Assembly: GCA_963766935.1 (NCBI GenBank)
Contig: CAVYBY010000012.1
Span: 70,500 to 134,499, forward strand
DNA from: CAVYBY01 sp963766935
GTDB lineage: Bacteria > Actinomycetota > UBA4738 > HRBIN12
DNA length: 64,000 bases
Direction of reading: 5' to 3'
Shown here one piece after another: positions 37,993 through 46,769 of the stretch. Every line of letters begins with the position of its first letter. The stretch's first letter is position 1. A model generated the notes under the pieces. That model did not search any database, was not told where the DNA came from, and worked only from the letters and a program-made list of their open reading frames with translations. The translations under genes were made by a program, and so were the position numbers.

Positions 37993-39218
37993 CCCTCCGC
38001 GGGGGCCTCCTCGGCGGCGACTGCCGCCGCCGGCTCGGGCGTCTCCACGACGGCATCGTCCAGCGCGGTCGGCTCCTCGGCCGGGGGTGCCTCTGCCGGT
38101 GGGGCCTCGGCTGCGGGTGGGGCCTCGGCCGCCGGGACTTCCTTCGGCGATGGCGGCGATGGCGCCGGTGGCGCCGGGGCCGCGGCGGCAGGCTCGGCCG
38201 CCTGCGACTCGCTCTTGATGTCGATCCGCCATCCGGTCAGCCGCGCCGCAAGACGGGCATTCTGACCCTCTTTGCCGATCGAGAGCGAGAGCTGGTAGTC
38301 GGGCACGATCACGAGCGCCGTCTGGGTGTCGGGATCGACCCGCACCTCCCGGACCTTCGCGGGCTGCAAAGCGTTCGCGACGAACTCGGGGGCGTTCTCG
38401 GACCACGGGACGACGTCGATCTTCTCGCCGCGCAGCTCCGTCACGACGTTGCGGACCCGCGCCCCTTTCGGCCCGACGCACGCACCAACCGGGTCGACGC
38501 CCGGCTCGTTGGACCACACGGCGATCTTCGAGCGGTGCCCCGGCTCGCGCGCGACCGCCTTGATCTCCACGATCCCCTCTTCGATCTCGGGAACCTCGAG
38601 CGCGAACAGCGCGCGAAGCAGACCCGGGTGCGATCGCGAGACGACGATTTGCGGACCCTTCATGCCCTTGCGGACCTCGGTGATGTAGGCCTTCAGACGC
38701 TCGCCGTTGCGGTAGGGCTCGCTCGGCACCTGCTCCGCCTGGGGCAAGAGCGCTTCCACCTTGCCCAGGTCGAGCAGCGTGTAGCGGCGCTCCGACTGCT
38801 GGACGATCCCGGTGACGATGTCGCCCTCGCGCCCGGCGAACTCCTCATAGGTCATCTCGCGCTCGGCGTCGCGAAGCCGCTGGAAGATGACCTGCTTGGC
38901 CGTCTGCGCGCCGATCCGGTTGATGAAGTCGTCTGCGACCTCGACTTCCTTTTCCGACCGGACTTCCATCACGAGCGTCTCGCCGTCCTCGGCCTCGACC
39001 TCGTCGAGCTCTTGCCGCCACATCCGCAGATCGCCGGTCTCGGAGTCGATGAGCGCGCGGAAGCCGACGAACTCGTCGTCCGCATCGGGATTCTCGAGCT
39101 TCCAGTGCGCCTTGTACGCGGAGGCCATCGCCTCTTCGAGCCCCGAAAGGATCGTCTCGAACGCGATGCCCTTCTCGCGTTCCAGCTCTCGCAGAGCCGC
39201 GATCATCTCGGCGTTCAT
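37989..39218 (-). CDS. nusA: Transcription termination/antitermination factor NusA
   Basis: A 409-residue RNA polymerase factor. N-terminal domain (MIAALRELEREKGIAFETIL), S1 domain (GDIVTGIVQQSERRYTLLDL), KH1 (DPVGACVGPKGARVRNVV) and KH2 (YQLSLSIGKEGQNARLAARL) are in order. A C-terminal tail of about 65 residues is rich in Ala, Pro and Glu with imperfect EAPPA repeats and is unlike a standard NusA acidic repeat. ATGA overlap with rimP. Confidence 0.95.
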   Translation of the reverse strand: MNAEMIAALRELEREKGIAFETILSGLEEAMASAYKAHWKLENPDADDEFVGFRALIDSETGDLRMWRQELDEVEAEDGETLVMEVRSEKEVEVADDFINRIGAQTAKQVIFQRLRDAEREMTYEEFAGREGDIVTGIVQQSERRYTLLDLGKVEALLPQAEQVPSEPYRNGERLKAYITEVRKGMKGPQIVVSRSHPGLLRALFALEVPEIEEGIVEIKAVAREPGHRSKIAVWSNEPGVDPVGACVGPKGARVRNVVTELRGEKIDVVPWSENAPEFVANALQPAKVREVRVDPDTQTALVIVPDYQLSLSIGKEGQNARLAARLTGWRIDIKSESQAAEPAAAAPAPPAPSPPSPKEVPAAEAPPAAEAPPAEAPPAEEPTALDDAVVETPEPAAAVAAEEAPAEG

Positions 39219-39688
39219 CCCGTTCCCCTTGCCAGCTCGTGTTTCCAGTCGACCTCCGTCCGCGCGGAGGCGATCTCCTCGTATCGGAGCCGACGCTCCT
39301 CGCGGCCGGACAAACGAATCGTGACGCCAACGTCGTCTGCCTCGACGACCTCGCCGCGAACCACGGTGCTCCCGGCCACCGGCTCGTACGTCGTCAGCCG
39401 AACGCTCCTGCCGGTGACGCGGCGAAAGTGCTGCGGCCGATCAAGGCGCCGCTCCAGACCGGGCGATCCGACCTCCAACACATACGGCTCGCCGGCGTCG
39501 AATCCCTCCACGTCGAGGCGCCGGGAGATGCGCTCGGAGAGCTCCGACAGCGTGTCCAAGTCGAGGCCTTCGTCGCCATCGACGACGGCACGGAGCACCT
39601 TCACCCCGTTCTCCCGAACGAACCGGAGCTCCGCGAGCTCCAGTCCGGCCGCCTCGACCACCGGCTGGATCAGCGCCTCGGCCTTCAC
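39215..39688 (-). CDS. rimP: Ribosome maturation factor RimP
   Basis: A 157-residue protein needed for 30S assembly. Features are IQPVVEAAGLELAELRFV, the LDLDTLSELSERISRRLD helix, VLEVGSPGLERRLDRPQHF and a C-terminal SH3-like domain. GTG at 39688 follows a G-rich stretch and gives the normal N-terminus; the GTG/ATG-like codon at 39739 would add 17 residues. It heads the nusA-infB operon, with proS about 130 bases downstream on the same strand as the next transcript. Confidence 0.88.
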   Translation of the reverse strand: MKAEALIQPVVEAAGLELAELRFVRENGVKVLRAVVDGDEGLDLDTLSELSERISRRLDVEGFDAGEPYVLEVGSPGLERRLDRPQHFRRVTGRSVRLTTYEPVAGSTVVRGEVVEADDVGVTIRLSGREERRLRYEEIASARTEVDWKHELARGTG

Positions 39689-39820
39689 GCCGACCCCCCC
39701 TTCACGCAAGAACGTGGGCGCGAGCCCACGTCCGGCCACACGTCGATTCTTCGTCTTCCGGGCACGAGTATAGCCGACGGCCCTCTCACGGCTTGCTGCG
39801 GCCGCGCCCGCGAGCCGCCG

Positions 39821-41533
39821 CTACCGGGCGTTTGCGAGGGTGTCCATGGCGGCGACCGCGACGTCGGGGAGCGCCACCACCAGCCGGTCGCCGGTCGAGC
39901 GGACCTTGATCTCGGCCGTTCCCGCCTCGACGCCCCGCCGGCCCACGACCACCTGCACGGGGTAGCCGATCAGGTCGGCATCGGCGAATTTGACGCCCGC
40001 TCTGGCGCCGCGGTCATCGATCGCCGCGTCCACCCCGGCGGTGATCAGCTCCTCGTAGATCCGCTCCGACTCGTCCCGGACTCCCTCGTGCTCGGCGCCG
40101 CCGGCCGCGACCACCACGACCTCGAACGGCGCCACGGCCTTCGGCCATACGATGCCGTCGTCGTCGTGGTTCTGCTCCACCACGGTCGCCATGATCCGCG
40201 AGATGCCGATCCCGTAGCAGCCCATCAGATAGGGGCGCGACGAGCCGTCTTCGTCCACGAACGTGGCGTCGAGCGGTTTCGAGTACCTGTCGCCCAGCTC
40301 GTAGATGTGCCCCACCACGATCGACCGGGCGATCCGCAGCGGCGAGCCGCAGACGGGACACGCATCGCCCTCGCGGATCTCGACCAGATCGCCCTCGTCG
40401 TCGATTCGAAAGTCGCGTTCGGCGTTGGCCCCGGTCACGTGCCGCTCGACGACGTTCGCGCCAGTGACCCAGTTGGCGCCGGCCTTGACCGAACGATCCG
40501 CCAGGATCGTCACGTCCTCGCCCAGTCCCTGCGGTCCCACGTATCCCTTCACCAATCCACGCCGCTCGAAGTCCGCATCGGTGAACGTGCGGACCGGCGT
40601 GGGGAAGAACCGGCGTTCGAGCTTCGGCACGCTGACCTCGCGGTCGCCGGGAACGAGCACCGCCACCGCTCGGCCGCCGACGTCGAACAGGATGTTCTTG
40701 AGCATGTCCGAGGCGGGGCGGCCCAACCGCTCCGAGACGCCGGCGATGGTCGCCGAGTCCGGCGTCTCGACCTCCACCATCGGCTCGAGGGTCACCTCGC
40801 CCGGCACCGACGTCACGCCGGGCCTGGCGGCCTCGACGTCGGCCAGGTAGTCGCCGCTCGGGCACGTCACGAAGAGATCCTCGCCGACGTCGGACACGGC
40901 CATGAACTCGTGGTTCGTGTCCCCGCCGATCGTCCCCGGGTCGGCCTCGACCACCACGTAGTCGAGGGCGCAGCGGTCGAAGATGCGCCGGTACGCGCGC
41001 CGCATCGTCTCGTATGAGGCGCGCATCCCGTCGGCGTCGCGATCGAACGAGTACGCGTCCTTCATCAGGAACTCGCGCACGCGAAGCAGACCGTAGCGGG
41101 GACGGAACTCGTCCCGGTATTTCCATTCGATCTGGTACAGGTTCACGGGCAGGTCCCGATACGACCCGTACGTCGCCGCGACGAGTGGCGTCACCACCTC
41201 TTCCTGCGTCGGGCCGAGACCCAGCTCGCGGTCGTGGCGATCCGTCAGCTTGAACATGGTCTCTCCGTACGCGTCCCACCGGCCGGTCACCTTCCAGGGC
41301 TCCGCCGGAAGCACGATCGGCATCCGCAGCTCCTGGGCCCCGGTGGCGTCCATCTCGTCGCGAACGATCGCCTCGATCTTTCGCATCACGCGAAGACCAA
41401 GCGGAAGCGTCGTGAACACGCCCGACATCACCGGATGGATGAACGCCGCCCGCAGGAGCAGCCGGTGCGAAGGCACCTCGGCCTCGGCGGGATCCTCACG
41501 CAGGGTGGGCGCGAACAGCTGTGACAGCCGCAT
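39821..41533 (-). CDS. proS: Prolyl-tRNA synthetase, bacterial (long) type
   Basis: A 570-residue class II synthetase. Motif 1 lies around the HPVMSGVFTTLPLGLRVMRK segment, motif 2 in RPRYGLLRVREFLMKDAYSF, motif 3 in YLMGCYGIGISRIMATVVEQ. The YbaK-like editing insertion is present (ASDMLKNILFDVGGRAVAVL), defining the long prokaryotic form, and an anticodon-binding domain ends the protein. The ATG at 41533 is eight bases from a TATCCT box, favouring it over the TTG at 41542. Confidence 0.95.
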   Translation of the reverse strand: MRLSQLFAPTLREDPAEAEVPSHRLLLRAAFIHPVMSGVFTTLPLGLRVMRKIEAIVRDEMDATGAQELRMPIVLPAEPWKVTGRWDAYGETMFKLTDRHDRELGLGPTQEEVVTPLVAATYGSYRDLPVNLYQIEWKYRDEFRPRYGLLRVREFLMKDAYSFDRDADGMRASYETMRRAYRRIFDRCALDYVVVEADPGTIGGDTNHEFMAVSDVGEDLFVTCPSGDYLADVEAARPGVTSVPGEVTLEPMVEVETPDSATIAGVSERLGRPASDMLKNILFDVGGRAVAVLVPGDREVSVPKLERRFFPTPVRTFTDADFERRGLVKGYVGPQGLGEDVTILADRSVKAGANWVTGANVVERHVTGANAERDFRIDDEGDLVEIREGDACPVCGSPLRIARSIVVGHIYELGDRYSKPLDATFVDEDGSSRPYLMGCYGIGISRIMATVVEQNHDDDGIVWPKAVAPFEVVVVAAGGAEHEGVRDESERIYEELITAGVDAAIDDRGARAGVKFADADLIGYPVQVVVGRRGVEAGTAEIKVRSTGDRLVVALPDVAVAAMDTLANAR

Positions 41534-41541
41534 GGGGGCCA

Positions 41542-41547
41542 AGGATA
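41542..41547 (-). promoter_or_regulatory. -10 box, leaderless proS
   Basis: TATCCT on the minus strand, eight bases before the proS ATG at 41533; no Shine-Dalgarno site. Confidence 0.4.
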
Positions 41548-41573
41548 TCGGCGGTGCCGATGATTGCGGTGCG

Positions 41574-42758
41574 CTACGGCTTGACGATCACGATGGTGTA
41601 CGAGCGGCCGGCGCCGACGGCGATCACGTCGTCGACCCCGGCGACGAGCGCGGGGCGGGGCCGGCCCGTGGAGCTGACCGATCCGGACCCGAGCTGACCG
41701 AACTCGTTCGATCCCCAGGTGTAGACGTCGCCCGCCGACGTCGCGGCAACACTGTCCTGGCGCCCCCCGGCCATCGAGATCACCCGATGGAGCCCGTCGA
41801 CTCGGACCGGCCGCGAGCGATCGGCGAAGGTCCCGTTGCCGAGCTGTCCCCATCGGTTCCAGCCCCACGCCCAGACCGTCCCGTTCCGGAGCAGGGCGAG
41901 CGAGTGGTACGCGCCGGCGCCGATCTGCGCGACCCGCCCGAGCCCGTCCACGTCCACCGGGGAGGCCCGGTTCGTGGTCGTCCCGTCGCCGAGCTCGCCG
42001 TGGGAGTTGTCCCCCCAGGCCCAGACCGTGCCGTTGGCGCGAAGCGCGAGGCTGTGGTCGCGGCCGGCAAACACGTCGACGACGCGAGTCAGACCCGGCA
42101 CCTGGACCGGCGTGCGGCTGCTGCGAAACGTCCCGTCGCCGAGCTGGCCCTGCGCGTTGGATCCCCACGCCCACACCGTTCCGTCGGAACGGACGGCGAG
42201 GCTGTGGTTGCGCCCGCCGGCCACGGCCACGACATGGGTCAGACCCGGCACGCGCACCGGCTTCGACCGGCTGATGGTCGTCCCGTCGCCGAGTTGGCCG
42301 GACGCGTTCCAGCCCCAGGCCCAGACCCTGCCGCTGCGCAAGGCGGCCAGCGAGTGGTAGTGCCCGGCGCCGACGTCCGCCACGCCGCCCAGCACCTTGA
42401 CCGGGATCGCGACCCAGCTCGACGAGCTGCCGTTTCCGACCTGGCCCTGCTTGTTCCAGCCCCACGCGACCACGGCCCCGTCGGGTCGAAGCGCCAGGAC
42501 GTGCTCACGGCCTCCTTCGACCTCGACCGCCCGCCGAATGTTCAAGACCACGCTCGGGTGGTACCTCGCATCCCTCGTCCCGTCACCGAGCTGACCCTGC
42601 GAATTGTCGCCCCAGATCCAGGGCCGTCCGAAGGTCCCGGACGCGGACACGGGCGGGGATCCGGCGGTGATGGACAGCGCCGTCAGCGCCGTGAGACACA
42701 CGGCCACGAGCGATCTTCTGATGGCCACGCCGGCGGGGGGTCCGGGGAAATGAACCAT
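41574..42758 (-). CDS. Secreted seven-repeat RCC1 propeller protein, second of a pair
   Basis: A 394-residue exported protein: signal peptide (IRRSLVAVCLTALTALS, cleavage near SASG), then seven RCC1 repeats of about 50 residues each with cores such as WIWGDNSQGQLGDGT, WAWGWNASGQLGDGT and YTWGSNEFGQLGSG. Seven repeats predict one closed beta-propeller. It starts 12 bases after its paralogue, so the two form an operon. No catalytic domain, sortase signal or membrane anchor is visible. A binding role outside the cell is inferred. Confidence 0.88.
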   Translation of the reverse strand: MVHFPGPPAGVAIRRSLVAVCLTALTALSITAGSPPVSASGTFGRPWIWGDNSQGQLGDGTRDARYHPSVVLNIRRAVEVEGGREHVLALRPDGAVVAWGWNKQGQVGNGSSSSWVAIPVKVLGGVADVGAGHYHSLAALRSGRVWAWGWNASGQLGDGTTISRSKPVRVPGLTHVVAVAGGRNHSLAVRSDGTVWAWGSNAQGQLGDGTFRSSRTPVQVPGLTRVVDVFAGRDHSLALRANGTVWAWGDNSHGELGDGTTTNRASPVDVDGLGRVAQIGAGAYHSLALLRNGTVWAWGWNRWGQLGNGTFADRSRPVRVDGLHRVISMAGGRQDSVAATSAGDVYTWGSNEFGQLGSGSVSSTGRPRPALVAGVDDVIAVGAGRSYTIVIVKP

Positions 42759-42769
42759 CGCGCGGCTCT

Positions 42770-43942
42770 CTACGGGACGACGACCACGATGCTGTACGAG
42801 CGGCCCGCCGCGACCGCGCTGACGTCGGAGACCCCGCTGACGAGCATGGGGGTCGGATTCTTGGTTGGGGTGACTCCCCCGGTGCCGAGCTGCCCGAACT
42901 GGTTCGAGCCCCAGTCCCAGACGTGGCCGTCGGCCAGGAGCGCGATCGAGTGCTGACGACCGCCGGCGACCGCTTGAACGTTGGACAGTGCCGGGACCCG
43001 CACGGGCACGAGCGCCTTCTTGCGGGTTCCGTTGCCGAGCTGACCGTAGTTGTTGAGCCCCCACGCCCACAGCGTGCCGTCACCCTTGAGCGCCAGCCCG
43101 TGGTTGGCGCCGGCGGCGATCTGCACGACGCCGGTGAGCCCGGACACCGTGACCGGGTGATTTCGAGCGGTCGTCGTCCCGTCGCCCAGCTCGCCGTGGA
43201 CGTTGTAGCCCCAGGAACGGAGCGTTCCGTCGCCGAGAAGCGCCAACGAGAAGTCCCGGCCGGCGAAGACGTCGACGGCGTTCGTGAGCCCGGCCACCTG
43301 CACCGGCGTGTGACGGTCGGTGAAGGTCCCGTCGCCGAGCTGCCCGTAGGTGTTCTGGCCCCATGTCCACACGGTCCCGTTGCCGTCGACGGCCATCGAG
43401 TGGTCCCGAGCGCCGGCGACCGCCACGATGTTCGAGAGCCCAACCACCGTGGTGGGCGACTTGCGGTTCGTGATCGTCCCGTCGCCGAGCTGTCCGAACT
43501 TGTTCCAGCCCCATGCCTTGACGGTGCCGTCGGCCGTCACGGCAAGGGAGTGGTAGTGACCCGCCGCCACGTCGATCGTGCCGGTAAGGACCGAGACGGG
43601 GCTCGTGACCGTCTTCGGACACGCGGCACCGGTGCCGCACCCGACCTGGCCGTAGTTGTTCCGGCCCCACGCCCACACGGTGCCGTCGTCGGCCTGCGCC
43701 AGCACGTGCTCGCGGCCGCCCTCGACGGCCTTGATGTTGGTGAGCGCGGGCCCCGGGCCGGGCGTGTAGCGGGAGGTGAGGTTGCCGCTGCCCAGCTGCC
43801 CCATCGAGTTGTCGCCCCAGTTCCAGAGCTGGCCCGATCCGGTCGCCGCCAGCGAGCCGGCTCCGGAGCCGATCGAGATCAGTCCGGCGGCGAACACGGC
43901 GGCAAGTGCGGGCAGGACGAAGCGCGAACGTGGACGGTGCAC
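42770..43942 (-). CDS. Secreted seven-repeat RCC1 propeller protein, first of a pair
   Basis: A 390-residue paralogue of the following gene, with signal peptide (SRFVLPALAAVFAAGLISIG) and seven repeats, for example WNWGDNSMGQLGSGN, WAWGRNNYGQVGCGT and WDWGSNQFGQLGTGG. Repeat 2 carries a CGTGAACP loop, giving a possible disulfide absent from its partner. GTG at 43942 is chosen because GGAGG (43951-43955) is eight bases upstream and the signal peptide then starts correctly; the longer frame to 44104 would bury it. Confidence 0.88.
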   Translation of the reverse strand: MHRPRSRFVLPALAAVFAAGLISIGSGAGSLAATGSGQLWNWGDNSMGQLGSGNLTSRYTPGPGPALTNIKAVEGGREHVLAQADDGTVWAWGRNNYGQVGCGTGAACPKTVTSPVSVLTGTIDVAAGHYHSLAVTADGTVKAWGWNKFGQLGDGTITNRKSPTTVVGLSNIVAVAGARDHSMAVDGNGTVWTWGQNTYGQLGDGTFTDRHTPVQVAGLTNAVDVFAGRDFSLALLGDGTLRSWGYNVHGELGDGTTTARNHPVTVSGLTGVVQIAAGANHGLALKGDGTLWAWGLNNYGQLGNGTRKKALVPVRVPALSNVQAVAGGRQHSIALLADGHVWDWGSNQFGQLGTGGVTPTKNPTPMLVSGVSDVSAVAAGRSYSIVVVVP

Positions 43943-44040
43943 CCGGGGGGCCTCCTTGTGCTTCGTTGCTGCCGTGCGTACGGGGGGGGTTTCCGCCTTT
44001 GACCTGGCGGGTTCGCCGAAGGGTATCACCCCATCGGGGG
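43943..44040 (-). promoter_or_regulatory. Structured 5' leader of the RCC1 operon (class unknown)
   Basis: The leader has two short hairpins, CCCC-GAT-GGGG (44029-44039) and CCGCC/GGCGG with an 8-base loop (43993-44010), separated by GGCGAACC, then a run of eight C and the Shine-Dalgarno site. Fragments such as GGGGTGAT and CGAACCCGCCAGG recall parts of c-di-AMP (ydaO) and c-di-GMP-I riboswitches, but neither core is complete to my eye. Confidence 0.3.
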
Positions 44041-44077
44041 ACGGAGTCCAGGGACCTTTGGCCATGATCTGATTCGT

Positions 44078-44107
44078 TTGACGGCGGCCCACGTGCGTGT
44101 GCATGTT
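44078..44107 (+). promoter_or_regulatory. Possible trpE promoter
   Basis: TTGACG (44078-44083) and CATGTT (44102-44107) are 18 bases apart, upstream of the trpE ATG at 44125. The -10 departs from TANNNT at its first base. Confidence 0.35.
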
Positions 44108-44124
44108 GGAACGAGGCGCAAACG

Positions 44125-45643
44125 ATGAGCCAAACGATGAGCCAAGGGATCAGCCAGCCGATGAAGATGCATCCGGATCGCTCCACGTTCGAGGCACTGG
44201 CCAAGGAGTGGCCGCGCGTGCCCGTCTGGACGGAGCTCCTCGCCGACGTCTCGACGCCGGTCGGCATCTTCCCGGCGGTCGCGGGCCAGGGGCCCGGCAT
44301 TCTCCTGGAATCGGTCGAGCGGTCCGAGCGCTGGGGTCGCTATTCGTTCGTCGCGGGGGATCCCGCGGCCGTCCTCGTGGTCGATGCCGCGGGCGTGCAC
44401 GTCCAGGATCCCGTCCGCCCGCTGCCGCCCGTGGACGGTCTTCAGGACCTGGCTGCCTCGCGACGCCCTCGTCGCGGTGGCGACATCGCTGCTCGCCCCC
44501 CGGGTTCCCGGACTTCCTCCGCTCGTCGGCGGGCTCGTGGGAGTCCTCGGCTATGAGGCCGCGGCGCTGCTCGACGGCCACCCGGCCCCCCACGCCGACG
44601 AGGCGGAGTGTCCTCCGATCGCGCTGCTCGTGATCGACCGGGCCGTCGTGTTCGACCACTGGCGGCAGCGGCTGCTGCTGGTCGTGCACGCGCCGGCCGG
44701 CGGCTACGACGAAGCGGCGGCAGCGATCGAGGATCTCGCCGGGCGGATCGAGCGAACGCCGTCGCCCGAACTCGCTCCGGTGGCCGAGGCGGACGGCGCG
44801 CCGCCCGGTGAGCCGAACATGTCCGACGAGTCCTACCGCGGGATCGTCGCCGCGTTCAAGGAGCACATCTTGGCCGGCGACATCTACCAGGGTGTTCCGT
44901 CACGCCGGGTCTCCTTTCCCGCGCCGGAGGGCGGCCTCCCCATCTACCGGCGGCTTCGCGTCACCAACCCGGCGCCGTACATGTTCTTCGTCCGCCAGCT
45001 GGGCATGGAGCTCGCCGGCTCCTCGCCGGAGCCGCTCGTTCGCGTGCAGGGCCGCCGCGTCGTATCCCGGCCCATCGCCGGCACGCGCCCGCGCGGACAG
45101 ACGGAGATCCGCGACCGGCTGCTCGAGCACGAGCTGCTGGCGGACCCGAAGGAGCAGGCCGAGCACGCGATGCTGGTCGATCTTGCCCGCAACGATCTCG
45201 GCCGTGTGTGCGTGGCGGGAACGATCCGTCCGACCGAGCTGATGGTCGTCGAGCGGTTCTCCAAGGTGATGCACATCGTGTCGACCATCGAGGGCGAGCT
45301 CCGGGAAGACGTCCACCCCATCGACGCCCTCGCGGTCACCTTCCCGGCCGGCACGGTGACCGGCGCGCCGAAGCGCAGAGCCATGGAGCTGATCGCCGAG
45401 CACGAGCCGACCGCGCGCGGCCCGTATGCGGGCGCGGTGGGCTATGTCACGTTCCAGGGCGACCTCGATTTCTGCATCACGATCCGCACGGCCGTGGTCG
45501 CCGACGGGACCGTCACCGTCCAGACCGGGGCCGGCGTCGTCGCCGACTCCGACCCCGAGGCCGAGCTCCAGGAGACGAAGGCCAAGGCGGCCGCGTTGTT
45601 GCCGGCGATCGCGCCGGCGACGGATGCTGCGGGGCGGCCATGA
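44125..45643 (+). CDS. trpE: Anthranilate synthase component I (one apparent frameshift)
   Basis: TrpE makes anthranilate from chorismate with ammonia from TrpG. The N-terminal half has the feedback-site LLESVERSERWGRYSFV; a shift near 44450 leads to the rest: NMSDESYRGIVAAFKEHILA, NPAPYMFFVRQLGMELAGSS, PIAGTRPRG, HAMLVDLARNDLGRV and FPAGTVTGAPKRRAMELI. The sequence GDIYQGVPSRR differs from the usual GDIYQVVLSQR. Several nearby ATGs exist (44125, 44137, 44167) because a 12-bp unit is repeated at the start. ATGA overlap with trpG. No other trp gene is present. Confidence 0.88.
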
Positions 45644-46206
45644 TCCTCGTCGTCGACCACCACGACTCGTTCACGTACAACCTCGTCCAGCTGATCGAGA
45701 CGCTGGGACGCCGCACCGAAGTGGTGTTCTCCGACGCCGGGCCGGCGTCCGACCTCCTGGCCCTGCATCCGGACGCGGTCGTCCTGTCCCCCGGCCCGGG
45801 CCGGCCCGAGGACGCGGGCTGCTTCACGGAGCTGCTTCGGATCCTGCCGGAGGAAACGCCCGTGCTCGGCGTGTGTCTCGGCCATCAGGCGCTGGGTGTC
45901 GTGTGCGGGGGCACGGTCGATCGTGCGGCGCCGGTCCACGGCAAGGCCTCGCTCGTCTACCACGACGGACGCGGGATCTTCGAAGGAGTGGACCTCCCGT
46001 TCGAGGCCGGCCGTTACCACTCGCTCGTGGTGCGGCGCAACGACCTGCCCGCCGAGCTGACGCTCACGGCGTGGACCGAGGAGGGCCTGGTGATGGCGGC
46101 CGAGCACAAGGAGCTGCCTCGCTACGGCCTGCAGTTCCACCCCGAAAGCATCCTGACCCCCGCGGGCTCGCAGATCGTCGAGAACTTCCTTCGGACCGTC
46201 GCATGA
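45640..46206 (+). CDS. trpG: Anthranilate synthase component II (glutamine amidotransferase)
   Basis: A 188-residue class I amidotransferase with VVDHHDSFTYNLVQLIETLG, SPGPGRPEDAG, the nucleophile in VLGVCLGHQALG, VYHDGRGIFEGVDLPFEAGR-YHSL and the His-Glu of LQFHPESILTPAG. It supplies ammonia to TrpE and may also serve PabB. ATG overlaps the trpE stop, and its own stop overlaps the next ATG. Confidence 0.93.
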   Translation: MILVVDHHDSFTYNLVQLIETLGRRTEVVFSDAGPASDLLALHPDAVVLSPGPGRPEDAGCFTELLRILPEETPVLGVCLGHQALGVVCGGTVDRAAPVHGKASLVYHDGRGIFEGVDLPFEAGRYHSLVVRRNDLPAELTLTAWTEEGLVMAAEHKELPRYGLQFHPESILTPAGSQIVENFLRTVA

Positions 46207-46769
46207 GCTCGACCCCGGAGCGCTTCGGAGCCGTGGTCGCAGCCATGGGTGAGACCGTGCGCGCCGTCCCGGGAAACGGATGGGGCGGGGCGACGCCGTG
46301 CACCGAATGGAGCGTTCGCGACCTGGTCAACCATGTCGTGTCGGAGTGCCGATGGATGCCGCCGCTGTTCGAGGGCCGCACGATCGCCGACGTCGGCTCC
46401 TCGCTCGACGGCGACCTGCTTGGGAACGACCCCGGCGCCGCCTGGGAAGGCGCCGCGGCGGCGTCCGTCGCCGCCGTCCGGGCACCGGGCGCGATGCAGA
46501 GCACGGTGCACCTGTCCTACGGCGACGTCCCGGGCGATCAGTACGCGCGGGAGATCGTTGCCGACCTCGTTGTGCACACCTGGGACCTGGCGAGGGCCGT
46601 CGGAGCAAACGAGCGGCTGGACCCGGATCTCGTCCAGGCCGCGTGGGATCACCTTGCCCCGGTCGCCGAGTCCTGGCGGTCGGCGGGCGCCTTCTCGGCC
46701 GCCCTCGACGTCCCCGAGAACGCGGATCTGCAGACGAAGCTGCTTGCCCTGACCGGCCGCCGCGCCTAG
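46203..46769 (+). CDS. TIGR03086/DinB-like metal-binding protein
   Basis: A 188-residue protein of the mycothiol-dependent maleylpyruvate-isomerase-like (DinB) superfamily. Seen: TPCTEWSVRDLVNHVVSE with the first metal His, and VADLVVHTWDLARAVG with the second region. Members are putative thiol-dependent metalloenzymes. It is translationally coupled to trpG (ATGA) and overlaps the convergent secreted-protein gene by four bases at its end. Confidence 0.78.
   Translation: MSSTPERFGAVVAAMGETVRAVPGNGWGGATPCTEWSVRDLVNHVVSECRWMPPLFEGRTIADVGSSLDGDLLGNDPGAAWEGAAAASVAAVRAPGAMQSTVHLSYGDVPGDQYAREIVADLVVHTWDLARAVGANERLDPDLVQAAWDHLAPVAESWRSAGAFSAALDVPENADLQTKLLALTGRRA

Noticed and set aside
39239..41017. 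A 592-codon plus-strand open frame opposite rimP and proS
   Set aside because: Antisense shadow of strongly conserved genes with His/Asp/Val-rich noise and no domains.
43943..44040. Confident call of a c-di-AMP or c-di-GMP riboswitch
   Set aside because: Only fragments of each consensus can be matched by eye; the essential core elements are missing or altered, so I left the class open.
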